Assembly (NCBI GenBank): GCA_013003325.1
Contig: JABDJU010000028.1
Span: 1-6,624, forward strand
DNA length: 6,624 nt
Reading direction: 5' to 3'
Source of the DNA: Acidimicrobiales bacterium
GTDB lineage: Bacteria; Actinomycetota; Acidimicrobiia; Acidimicrobiales; SZUA-35
This document shows positions 1 to 5,640 of this stretch, in pieces. How positions within the stretch are numbered: position 1 is the stretch's first letter; every line of letters begins with the position of its first letter. Made by a program: the position numbers and the translations under genes. The notes under the pieces were generated by a model, which was given only the letters and a program-made list of their open reading frames with translations, searched no databases and was not told where the DNA came from.

Positions 1-32
1 GCCGTTCCCGCCGCTCCGGCGTCGGGAACGGC
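1..32 (-). terminator. GC-rich stem-loop downstream of aapJ
   Basis: Bases 1-10 and 23-32 are perfect reverse complements (10-bp stem, GCCGTTCCCG/CGGGAACGGC) around a 12-base loop. It begins 15 bases after the aapJ stop codon on the minus strand. Whether a T-run follows cannot be seen because the window ends here. It could be an intrinsic terminator. It could also be an mRNA-stabilising hairpin between the binding-protein gene and permease genes lying beyond the window, an arrangement common in ABC-transporter operons. Confidence 0.55.
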
Positions 33-51
33 TGATCAGGTGGTGATCAGC
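31..51 (-). other. Stem-loop spanning the aapJ stop codon
   Basis: GCTGATCA (31-38) and TGATCAGC (44-51) are perfect reverse complements separated by five bases. The aapJ TGA (49-47) lies inside one arm, and the outer two bases are shared with the next stem-loop at 1-32. The two hairpins cannot form fully at once at the shared bases but otherwise stand in tandem. A role in termination or transcript stability is inferred. Confidence 0.45.
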
Positions 52-1213
52 GGGCGGGTGGGGCGTAGATCAGCCCACCCTCGGTCCAGGCGGCGTTGGC
101 CGAGCCTTCACGAACCAGGCCGACGGGGCCCAGGTTCGATTCGAAGATCTCGCTGTAGTTGCCGACCTGGCTGATGACGTTGTAGAAGGCGTCGGGGCTG
201 AGGCCCATTGCGCTCTGCAACTCGCCTTCGCCGCCGAGAAGGCGCTGCATCTCGGGGGTGCCGTTGGCCAGGGCGTCGTCCACGTCACCGGAGCCCACGC
301 CGTTCTCGTCGGCGATGATGGTGGCATAGACCGTCCAGTTGACGACGTCGGCCCACTGGGAGTCGTTCTGGGCGTAGACCGGACCGAGCGGCTCCTTCGA
401 GATCGGCGTGGCCGGGAAGATGACCCACTCCTGATCGTCGGGCTGCTGCTCGGCCTTGCGGCCGACGAGGCCGGAACCATCAGTGGTGATGACATCGCAG
501 GCGCCACTGACGAAGGCGTCGGTGACCTGGTTGAAGTCCTCGAAGGTGTTGAGCGTGATCGAGATGCCGAGGTTGGCGGCGAGCTCGGAGATGTTGGTCT
601 CCGTGGTGGTGCCGGCATTGGTGCAGACGATGGCGCCGTCGATCTCGTCGACGCTCGAGGTACCCGAGAAGCCGTCGCCGGCACGTGCCATCAGCTGCTG
701 ACCGTCGTAGTAGGTGGTCGGGCCGAAGTCCATACCGACGTCGGTGTCACGGCTCTGGGTCCAGGTGCTGTTACGCATGAGCACGTCGACCTCGCCCGAC
801 TGCACCGCAGCGAAACGCTCGGCAGCGGTGAGGTTGACGAAGGTCACGGCCTCGGAATCACCGAGAACCGCCGCTGCTACCGCACGGCAGTAGTCGGCGT
901 CGATACCGTTCACCGAACCGTCGGCCTCGACGAAGGAGAACGCCACAGCGGCACCGGAAACACCACAGTTCAGATTGCCACGGGCCTGGACAGCGGCAAG
1001 CGTGCCCCCACCCTGGGTCAGGTCGACGGTGTCATCGCCGGAGCCATCGTCTCCGGCTCCGTCGTCGCCAGAGCCGTCATCGGAGCTCCCGTCGTCTTGA
1101 GCTGAGTCGTCGGAGGATCCGTCGTCAGCGTTGTCGGAGTCACTACCGCAGGCCGCACCCACAAGGGCGAAGGCGAACAGAAGCGACAGGAGCTTCAGAA
1201 GTGTTGTACGCAT
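47..1213 (-). CDS. aapJ: General L-amino-acid ABC transporter substrate-binding lipoprotein (AapJ/BztA type)
   Basis: Periplasmic-type solute receptor of a polar amino-acid ABC importer, 388 aa. Residues 1-21 form a lipoprotein signal (MRTTLLKLL, then a hydrophobic stretch) ending in VGAAC with Cys22 as the lipidation site, so the protein should be tethered to the outer face of the membrane. Residues 24-61 are an Asp/Gly/Ser tether. The binding domain starts near residue 70 and matches the AapJ family along its length: DYCRAVAAAV, LTAAERFAAVQSGEVDV, RNSTWT, YYDGQ, AGTTTE, TTDGSGL, ISKEPLGP, QVGNYSEIFE and a C-terminal GGLIYAPPAR. Four cysteines (83, 109, 197, 238) sit at positions I recall as conserved in the family. 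An upstream in-frame ATG at 1348 was rejected because only the ATG at 1213 gives a signal peptide, and it has GAAAGGA six bases upstream. The permease and ATPase partners (aapQ, aapM, aapP) are not in the window and may lie beyond the left edge. The exact amino-acid specificity cannot be read from the sequence. Confidence 0.9.
   Translation of the reverse strand: MRTTLLKLLSLLFAFALVGAACGSDSDNADDGSSDDSAQDDGSSDDGSGDDGAGDDGSGDDTVDLTQGGGTLAAVQARGNLNCGVSGAAVAFSFVEADGSVNGIDADYCRAVAAAVLGDSEAVTFVNLTAAERFAAVQSGEVDVLMRNSTWTQSRDTDVGMDFGPTTYYDGQQLMARAGDGFSGTSSVDEIDGAIVCTNAGTTTETNISELAANLGISITLNTFEDFNQVTDAFVSGACDVITTDGSGLVGRKAEQQPDDQEWVIFPATPISKEPLGPVYAQNDSQWADVVNWTVYATIIADENGVGSGDVDDALANGTPEMQRLLGGEGELQSAMGLSPDAFYNVISQVGNYSEIFESNLGPVGLVREGSANAAWTEGGLIYAPPAR
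1031..1126 (-). repeat. 15-bp tandem repeat coding for a DDGSx pentapeptide tether
   Basis: Within aapJ, Asp-Asp pairs recur every five residues (30/31, 35/36, 40/41, 45/46, 50/51, 55/56, 60/61). They give units DDGSS, DDSAQ, DDGSS, DDGSG, DDGAG, DDGSG and a final DD. At DNA level this is six degenerate 15-bp units. The segment is a flexible, strongly acidic spacer between the lipidated Cys22 and the binding domain. Confidence 0.85.
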
Positions 1214-1219
1214 AAGGGT

Positions 1220-1226
1220 TCCTTTC
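1220..1226 (-). promoter_or_regulatory. Shine-Dalgarno site that fixes the aapJ start
   Basis: GAAAGGA on the minus strand, six bases before the ATG at 1213-1211. It supports this start over the in-frame ATG 135 bases upstream. The same heptamer precedes paaA. Confidence 0.75.
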
Positions 1227-1239
1227 GCCAGCCAGTGGG

Positions 1240-1257
1240 TCAGCCGAGGTCGGCTGA
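1240..1257. promoter_or_regulatory. Perfect palindrome in the aapJ leader (possible operator)
   Basis: TCAGCCGA-GG-TCGGCTGA is an 8+8 bp perfect inverted repeat with a two-base centre. It ends 26 bases upstream of the aapJ ATG, on the promoter side of the ribosome-binding site. With only a two-base centre it is a poor RNA hairpin, and a dimeric repressor site fits better. I did not identify the cognate regulator and saw no second copy in the window. Confidence 0.45.
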
Positions 1258-1370
1258 ACTCTCCCCGTGAATGGCTGCGGTAGGAGGCTAACGCGGGTTG
1301 GAGCAGTTCCGCCGGTGCCCTGTGACCTTCGTAACTTGCTGGCAACAATGCGGCGACGACCGCTAGCCGT

Positions 1371-1389
1371 AGAAAACCCGGCTGACCGG
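1371..1389 (-). terminator. Weak terminator-like hairpin after the paa operon
   Basis: On the minus strand CCGG-TCAG-CCGG-G-TTTT-CT follows the stop codon of the DUF3237-like gene by five bases. The stem has four G/C pairs plus a possible G-U pair, with a four-base loop and a short T-run. The placement is right for an intrinsic terminator, but the stem is short, so termination may be incomplete. Confidence 0.3.
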
Positions 1390-1394
1390 AACAA

Positions 1395-1790
1395 TTAGTC
1401 CTCGATCAGATAGACGGTCAGTTCGAGTTTGTTCTTCTCGATCGAGCCCAAGGCGCACCCGATGGAATGGTTGAGAAACCCCAATTCCTCGACCGCGGTT
1501 TCGAAGGTGAAGAGTTCTCGAGGACCCCCGTCGACGGTTCCCCGACCGATCGCCCGGTACGACACGACCTCTTTGCCGGTGCCGATCCGGGCCGTGATGT
1601 CAAGACTTTGGATCCCATCGGCACCGGTCGTCACGCGATCAACACCGCTGACCGGTCGTTCGCCAGCCCAGTGTTCAGATGTGGCCGTGCCCTCGAAGGG
1701 CACGTCGAGGCGAAAGCCGGCCGACACCTTTCCGATCGGGGTGAAGTTCAGCGTGGCCGAAATCTTCGCGAATTCAGTGAGTTGAGGCAT
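1395..1790 (-). CDS. DUF3237-like protein, last gene of the paa operon
   Basis: A 131-aa soluble protein with no signal peptide or membrane segment. The pattern resembles the DUF3237 (UPF0311) beta-barrel family: G25-F-R then F32-E-G, a V47-SGVD-51 turn, D58-G then L63-D, and a C-terminal FETA (96-99) followed by F105-LN and a closing strand LTVYLIE. The assignment rests on this recalled pattern and is moderate. It starts nine bases after the paaC stop with AGGA overlapping that stop, so it is probably co-transcribed and translated right after paaC. It has a single cysteine (112) and no flavin or ferredoxin motif, so it cannot stand in for the missing reductase PaaE. Function is unknown; its place in the operon suggests a role linked to phenylacetyl-CoA metabolism, such as binding or rearranging an intermediate, but that is inference. 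Confidence 0.7.
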   Translation of the reverse strand: MPQLTEFAKISATLNFTPIGKVSAGFRLDVPFEGTATSEHWAGERPVSGVDRVTTGADGIQSLDITARIGTGKEVVSYRAIGRGTVDGGPRELFTFETAVEELGFLNHSIGCALGSIEKNKLELTVYLIED

Positions 1791-1799
1791 GGTGGTGTC

Positions 1800-2564
1800 C
1801 TACCAGATAGCGGATGGGTCGAGCGAAATGACTTCGCCGAGCGAGGTATGGAAGCGATCGAACTGATTGATCCGGTGGTGCCGGGTCGACGCTGGCGGTA
1901 GCTCATCGAGACCCTGGGCCAGTTGCGGGTCGACCGCCAGTCCGAGCCCGTCGAGCTGGGTGCGGATCTGATCGGCCCAGACCATCGCCAGGCTGGCGCT
2001 GGACCGGGTGACAACGCCCTCGGCTACAGCCGTCTCCTCGCCGTCGGGCGGAGTCCACACCGAAGACGCCACGGGCAGCACCTCGGCCAGAGCGCGTTCG
2101 ATCCTCGACCTTGCCGCTCGGTCACCGACGACCCGCTCCACAAACATCTCGGCGTGTTGAGCGTGGAAGGCTTCATCTCGCAGGGCTTGGGTGGCGAGCG
2201 CCCCGAGATCGTCGACCTCGGAGCCGACCAGAGCGCTCCAACGAAGCGCTTCGGCCGAGTCGTAGAGCCAGTGACGTACGAGCGCCAGATCCCAGGTAGG
2301 GCATTCGAGTTCGGCCAGGGCGCACGATCGATAGTCGGCCGGTTCCCGCAGCAGCGCGAACCGGTCGATCTCGCCGGTGGGAACGAACATGTCGTACAAC
2401 GCCAACGCGTGGCCGAGTTCGTCTTGGGCGATTGAACAGAAGGCCAGGTCTTCTTCGAGAAAGGGTCCGAGCCCGATCCAGTTGGCGTGCCTCGACCCGA
2501 TCATGTGTTCGTCGTCGGCGAAGGCGAGAAGGTAGGCCTTGGCGGCCTCGGAAAGCTCGATCAC
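1800..2564 (-). CDS. paaC: Phenylacetyl-CoA 1,2-epoxidase subunit PaaC (diiron-ligand-retaining form)
   Basis: Ferritin-like helical-bundle partner of PaaA in the phenylacetyl-CoA epoxidase, 254 aa. Family signatures are ADDEHMIGSRHANWIG (16-31), LEEDLAFCSIAQDELGHA (36-53), WLYDSAEALRW (99-109) and RDEAFHAQHAEMF (129-141). PaaC is usually a structural subunit whose helix motifs have lost metal ligands; in E. coli, as I recall it, the DELGH site reads DLLGQ. Here E19, E49, H52, D102, E131 and H134 all match ligand positions of PaaA, with identical E-to-E spacing of 30 residues. The start chosen is the GTG at 2564-2562, which overlaps the paaB stop as GTGA and follows GAGGG by ten bases. An ATG 132 bases upstream would add 44 residues with no similarity to the family, inside paaB. 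A fused or replacement PaaA role is unlikely because a clear paaA is present. Confidence 0.88.
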   Translation of the reverse strand: MIELSEAAKAYLLAFADDEHMIGSRHANWIGLGPFLEEDLAFCSIAQDELGHALALYDMFVPTGEIDRFALLREPADYRSCALAELECPTWDLALVRHWLYDSAEALRWSALVGSEVDDLGALATQALRDEAFHAQHAEMFVERVVGDRAARSRIERALAEVLPVASSVWTPPDGEETAVAEGVVTRSSASLAMVWADQIRTQLDGLGLAVDPQLAQGLDELPPASTRHHRINQFDRFHTSLGEVISLDPSAIW

Positions 2565-2836
2565 GATGCCTGTTCCCTCAGTCGTTTCCGACGAGCCGCC
2601 ACGGCGCTGCCATCGTTGTTTCGATGGGGGAGGTCGACGGTCGTGGCGAGGAGGTCCGGGTCGACCTCGACAATGTGGGTACGGTCGACCAACCACATCT
2701 GGTCGCCCTCGCCCCGCCGGCAGTAGCTGTCGCGGGCCAGAATCTTGGCCATCTCCGAATCGACAGCCTGGAGGCTTCCGGCGTGACGGAACTCGTCCTT
2801 GCCCGGCCGCTTCAGAAAAACCTCGTAGGTTCTCAT
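2561..2836 (-). CDS. paaB: Phenylacetyl-CoA 1,2-epoxidase subunit PaaB
   Basis: Small subunit of the phenylacetyl-CoA epoxidase complex, 91 aa, close to the E. coli length of about 95. It has the family pattern YEVF (4-7), H18-AGSL, then ARDSYCRRGEG (34-44) and MWLV (47-50), comparable to YEVFVR, HVGSLHA and ARDAYTRRSEG in E. coli. PaaB is known to bridge PaaA-PaaC dimers in the assembled complex. The ATG at 2836 was chosen because the family domain begins there; the in-frame extension upstream runs inside paaD and is not family-like. It begins 16 bases after the paaD stop with only a weak GGGGG upstream, and its stop overlaps the paaC GTG by four bases. The C-terminal 30 residues are basic and poorly conserved. 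Confidence 0.9.
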   Translation of the reverse strand: MRTYEVFLKRPGKDEFRHAGSLQAVDSEMAKILARDSYCRRGEGDQMWLVDRTHIVEVDPDLLATTVDLPHRNNDGSAVAARRKRLREQAS

Positions 2837-2852
2837 CTGAGATGCCCCCGGT

Positions 2853-3338
2853 TCATCGCATGACCTCGACCGGGTTTCGGCAGGAATCGCAGTAGGCGAG
2901 GGATCGGCAGCGGCTGGGGCCCATCGGCGCGGTGTCCCGGACCGACCCCGAACCGCACACTGGGCACACCAGAGAACCATCTGTCCGTCGCAGCGTGACG
3001 GTGAACTCTCGTTCGAGCTGGGATACGGCGTGCGGCGCCACCCGATCCTGGGTCCACACTGGCGTGCGCAGCCAGGTGACCGTGCACGACCTCACGCCGA
3101 CGACGGCCTCAACCTCGTGGCGAACGTCATCGCCGATCAGGTCGAGGGCGGGGCAGCCCCCGTAGGTCGGGACCAGGCTCACCGTTACCGCATCACCGGA
3201 TACCTCAATGGCTTCGAGCAGTCCGAGGTCGACGATCGAAACTCCCGGATACTCCGGGTCGTGCACCCGGCCAACCGCGGCTCGCACCGACGCGGTGAGC
3301 GGCGGGGGGCAGAGCGTCGCCGAAATGGGCGCCCTCAT
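2853..3338 (-). CDS. paaD: PaaD, MIP18-type Fe-S assembly factor of the phenylacetyl-CoA epoxidase
   Basis: A 161-aa protein of the PaaD family, known to be needed for epoxidase activity and thought to act in iron-sulfur or metal centre assembly. The N-terminal part is a MIP18/DUF59 domain with VHDPEYPGVSIVDLGLL (25-41) and PTYGGCP (57-63), where Cys62 is the conserved reactive cysteine. The C-terminal part is a zinc ribbon: C125-PVC128 and C150-DSC153, with a further conserved Cys144 and the ending RNPVE. The ATG at 3338-3336 overlaps the paaA stop as ATGA, implying translational coupling. Here paaD lies between paaA and paaB, whereas the usual order is paaABCDE. Fe-S centres in this system are normally in PaaE, which is absent from the window, so PaaD must serve a reductase encoded elsewhere or another client. 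Confidence 0.92.
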   Translation of the reverse strand: MRAPISATLCPPPLTASVRAAVGRVHDPEYPGVSIVDLGLLEAIEVSGDAVTVSLVPTYGGCPALDLIGDDVRHEVEAVVGVRSCTVTWLRTPVWTQDRVAPHAVSQLEREFTVTLRRTDGSLVCPVCGSGSVRDTAPMGPSRCRSLAYCDSCRNPVEVMR

Positions 3339-4267
3339 GCTGGGACCGCCGTGGCCTCGAGGGCAGCTCGCACCCAGGCGGTGTCGGCGTAGTTGGCCGC
3401 TGCGTTGGAGATCCGACGCCTGCTGTCGGGGCCTCCCTGTCGCATCGTGGCGATGAGGGGTTCCCAATCGATTTCGGAGGTAACCCAGGCGCCCTTGCCG
3501 TCGTCGGCGCTCTCGTCGAAGTGGAGGTTGGGGTCGGGGATGGTGAACCCGTAGCTCTGCAGCAGTGGGACGTACTTCTGGATGTAGGCGTGCCGGAGCT
3601 GCTCGTTGGGCTGGCTCTTGATCTTCCATCGCAGCAGCGGGTCATCGGGATCGGAGTCGGGACCGAACAGTTGCACGGCGGGCCACCACCAGCGGTCGAG
3701 CGCCTCCTGAAACATCGTCCGCTGAATGTCGGTTCCCTCGGTCAGTCTCAGCAACATCTCCTCGCCGTGCCGCATGTGGAAACCTTCCTCGGCGACGATC
3801 CGCTTCAACACCCGCTTGTACGGGCCATACGTGCACTCGGCAAAGACGGCTCGTTGAGAGGCGAAGGCGGCGGCGTCGACGAGGTAGGCGATCGCGATCT
3901 GGTCTGCCCAGGTAACCGCCTTGTAGTGGAACACGTTGTGGAACCGGCTGCGACCCTCGAACAGGTCCTCCAGCATTTCGGTTCTGCTCTTCACTCCCAT
4001 GTCGGCGGCAACTTGATAGAGGAGGTGGGCGTGGCCGATCTCGTCTTGGGTTTTGGCCAGGAAGATCTGCTTGAGTCGAACGCCGGGGGCGCGGGGAATC
4101 CAATCTCGTTCGGTCAGGCCGCCCATCAACTCGGAATTGGCGTGGAACTCGATGAACCGAAAGACCTCGGATCGAAACTCCTCGGGCATGCGATCGTTCG
4201 GCTCGACGATCCCGCCCCCGTCGATATAGGTCTGGAAGTCGTCGAGGTTGGTCCAGCTGTGAGTCAT
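3335..4267 (-). CDS. paaA: Phenylacetyl-CoA 1,2-epoxidase catalytic subunit PaaA
   Basis: Catalytic diiron subunit that inserts oxygen into the aromatic ring of phenylacetyl-CoA, 310 aa, full length for the family. The expected iron ligands are visible on four helices: E46 in HANSELMG, E76 and H79 in QDEIGHA, D131 in YLVDAAA, and E161 and H164 in EEGFHMRHGEE. Other family matches are DWIPRAP (55-61), a YGPY motif (147-150), a FWWPA-like RWWWPA segment, FGPDSD, and LHFD near the C-terminus. The ATG at 4267 directly follows the paaK TAG with no bases between. GAAAGGA (4282-4276) inside the last paaK codons gives a good ribosome-binding site. Its stop overlaps the paaD start. A BoxB or ring-cleavage role is not supported; the match to E. 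coli PaaA is strong throughout. Confidence 0.95.
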   Translation of the reverse strand: MTHSWTNLDDFQTYIDGGGIVEPNDRMPEEFRSEVFRFIEFHANSELMGGLTERDWIPRAPGVRLKQIFLAKTQDEIGHAHLLYQVAADMGVKSRTEMLEDLFEGRSRFHNVFHYKAVTWADQIAIAYLVDAAAFASQRAVFAECTYGPYKRVLKRIVAEEGFHMRHGEEMLLRLTEGTDIQRTMFQEALDRWWWPAVQLFGPDSDPDDPLLRWKIKSQPNEQLRHAYIQKYVPLLQSYGFTIPDPNLHFDESADDGKGAWVTSEIDWEPLIATMRQGGPDSRRRISNAAANYADTAWVRAALEATAVPA

Positions 4268-5554
4268 CTAAAGATTCCTTTCGTCGGCTACGCGGGAGAG
4301 CTTGCCGCCCTCGGACCGTGGCAGGGCTCCCGGCGCCTCAACCGTGACCGACACGCCGATTCCCAGTGACGACTGCATCGCCACGGTGACAGCATCGGCA
4401 AGGGCGGTGGCGTCACCGGCACTGCCTTCCTGTTCACAGCGGATCGACAGCGTGTCGAGGGTTCCTTCTCGCCTCACCACCAGTTGGAAATGGGGACTGA
4501 CCCCTTCGACCGACAGCAGGGTGTGCTCCACCTGGCTGGGATACACGTTGACGCCGCGTATGACCAACATGTCGTCGGCCCGCCCCACGATGCCGCTCAT
4601 CCGAGCATGGGTTCGGCCGCATGGAGCCGGTTCACGGGTGATCGAGCAGAGATCGCCGGTCCAGTAGCGGAGGACCGGAAAGGCCTGCTTGGTCAGGCTC
4701 GTGAGTACCAGGACGCCGATCTCACCGTCGGGTAGGCGTTCACCGGTTTCGGGATCCACCACCTCGGGCAGGAAATGGTCCTCCATGATCACCAGGCCGT
4801 CCCGATCGGCGGTTTCACAGCTGACCCCGGGGCCGATCACCTCGGACAGCCCGTAGATATTGACCGCGATGATGTTCAGCCGCTGCTCGATCGACTGGCG
4901 CATCTCCTCGGTCCACGGCTCGGCGCCCAGGATTCCCACCCTCAGGGAGTTCGACTCGACGCCCAGAGAGTGGAGGCGGTCGGCGAGGGTGAGGGCGTAG
5001 CTCGGGGTGCAACAGATCGCTTCTGGCTGGAAGTCCTGGATCAGGGTCAATTGCCGCTCCGTGTTTCCCCCCGAAACCGGGATCACACCGATTCCTGCTG
5101 ACTCGGCACCCCCGTGGAGGCCGAGGCCACCGGTGAACAAGCCATAGCCGTAGGCGTTGTGCAGCCACCATCCCGGCTCGACGCCGGCGCCTCGCAGGCA
5201 GCGAGCGACGCAGTCGTTCCAGACCGCGATGTCGTCGGTGGTGTACCCGACGACGGTCGGCTTGCCCGAGGTGCCCGAGCTGGCGTGGATCCGCGCCAAC
5301 TCACGGCGTCCTGCGGCAAAGAGTCCGAATGGATACGTGTCGCGGAGATCGCTCTTGTACAGGAACGGCATCTCGGCGAGGTCATCGAGCTGAGAGGGAT
5401 CTCCCACCTCGCTGAGCCGCTCGGTCATCAGCGGAACGTTCTCCCGCAGGCGTCGCACCGTCGTCTGAAGTCGCTGCAGCTGGATGGTCTCCAACTGCTC
5501 GCGTGGCATCAGCTCGATATCGGGCTGATGAAAACCGGTGCTGACCTCGCTCAC
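4268..5554 (-). CDS. paaK: Phenylacetate-CoA ligase PaaK
   Basis: AMP-forming ligase that converts phenylacetate, ATP and CoA to phenylacetyl-CoA, the first step of the aerobic hybrid pathway; cytosolic. From the GTG start it has 428 aa. Motifs are the phosphate loop HASSGTSGKPTVVGYT (90-105), AYGYGLFTGGLG (134-145), GAEPWTEEMR (210-219), IYGLSEVIGPG (233-243), RYWTGDL (296-302), the hinge GRADDMLVIRGVNVYPSQ (324-341), and LPRSEGGKLSRV (411-422) with the likely catalytic Lys418. All align with E. coli PaaK, with an extra Gly before the lysine. Two starts are possible. ATG at 5566 would add four residues but has no Shine-Dalgarno and lies inside a good -10 box. GTG at 5554 lies seven bases after that box, as in leaderless actinobacterial genes, and was preferred. 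It leads the paa operon, and its stop touches the paaA ATG. Confidence 0.95.
   Translation of the reverse strand: MSEVSTGFHQPDIELMPREQLETIQLQRLQTTVRRLRENVPLMTERLSEVGDPSQLDDLAEMPFLYKSDLRDTYPFGLFAAGRRELARIHASSGTSGKPTVVGYTTDDIAVWNDCVARCLRGAGVEPGWWLHNAYGYGLFTGGLGLHGGAESAGIGVIPVSGGNTERQLTLIQDFQPEAICCTPSYALTLADRLHSLGVESNSLRVGILGAEPWTEEMRQSIEQRLNIIAVNIYGLSEVIGPGVSCETADRDGLVIMEDHFLPEVVDPETGERLPDGEIGVLVLTSLTKQAFPVLRYWTGDLCSITREPAPCGRTHARMSGIVGRADDMLVIRGVNVYPSQVEHTLLSVEGVSPHFQLVVRREGTLDTLSIRCEQEGSAGDATALADAVTVAMQSSLGIGVSVTVEAPGALPRSEGGKLSRVADERNL
4276..4282 (-). promoter_or_regulatory. Shine-Dalgarno site of paaA inside the end of paaK
   Basis: GAAAGGA on the minus strand, eight bases before the paaA ATG. 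It is made from the Glu-Arg-Asn codons that precede the final Leu of paaK, so paaA has an internal ribosome-binding site in the shared transcript. It is the strongest such site in the paa operon and may favour PaaA output. Confidence 0.7.
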
Positions 5555-5561
5555 CCCCCTG

Positions 5562-5589
5562 ATCATAATGCACGCCGAAGGATCGTCAA
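5562..5589 (-). promoter_or_regulatory. paaK operon promoter, probably leaderless
   Basis: On the minus strand TTGACG (5589-5584), a 16-bp spacer and TATGAT (5567-5562). The predicted transcription start falls in the G-run at about 5555-5554, at or one base before the GTG start of paaK. The two boxes are close to the sigma-70/SigA consensus (five of six bases each). There is no room for a Shine-Dalgarno, so the transcript should be leaderless and initiate at GTG. Confidence 0.65.
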
Positions 5590-5604
5590 TGCCTTAACGA
5601 TTCA

Positions 5605-5634
5605 CTGAGAAGGGTAGAAACTGTGAGCTAGGGT
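5605..5634 (+). promoter_or_regulatory. paaI-marR promoter, probably leaderless
   Basis: CTGAGA (5605-5610), an 18-bp spacer and TAGGGT (5629-5634). Six bases separate the -10 box from the GTG start at 5641, so the expected transcription start coincides with the first base of that codon. The -35 matches TTGACA at four of six positions and the -10 fits TAnnnT. No Shine-Dalgarno is visible. Its -35 box lies 15 bp from the divergent paaK -35 box, so one bound regulator could affect both. Confidence 0.55.
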
Positions 5635-5640
5635 GCCTCT

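Larger units (their letters stand above)
1214..1394. other. Intergenic region between the paa operon and aapJ
   Basis: This 181-bp non-coding stretch holds the aapJ ribosome-binding site, the palindrome at 1240-1257 and the weak hairpin at 1371-1389. A TAGCCT box on the minus strand (1290-1285) fits the TAnnnT -10 pattern but lacks a convincing -35 partner, so no aapJ promoter is called. The length and content suggest that aapJ has its own promoter and is not simply the last gene of the paa operon. Confidence 0.5.

Noticed and set aside
1285..1290. TAGCCT as the -10 box of an aapJ promoter
   Set aside because: It fits TAnnnT, but no acceptable -35 hexamer lies 16-18 bases upstream, and such a box is common by chance.
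1214..1348. N-terminal extension of the AapJ protein from the ATG at 1348
   Set aside because: It would bury the lipoprotein signal peptide 45 residues inside the protein and lacks a ribosome-binding site, while the ATG at 1213 has a good one.
2565..2696. N-terminal extension of PaaC from an upstream in-frame ATG
   Set aside because: The 44 extra residues overlap paaB, are rich in Arg and Pro, and do not resemble PaaC. The GTG in the GTGA overlap fits the family start.
2853..3629. PaaD extended upstream by 97 residues through paaA
   Set aside because: The extension overlaps the conserved paaA C-terminal part in another frame and is low-complexity. The ATGA overlap start gives a normal-length PaaD.
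3521..4369. Long open frame on the plus strand opposite paaA and the end of paaK (282 codons)
   Set aside because: It is antisense to two clearly conserved genes, shows no recognisable domain, and long opposite-strand frames are expected in GC-rich DNA.
5584..5603. Imperfect palindrome AATGCCTTAACGATT (5588-5602) between the divergent promoters as a PaaR-type operator
   Set aside because: Only AAT, TTAA and ATT are symmetric. It does not match the recalled PaaR pattern with CNAACG/CGTTNG half-sites, so it is not called as a site.
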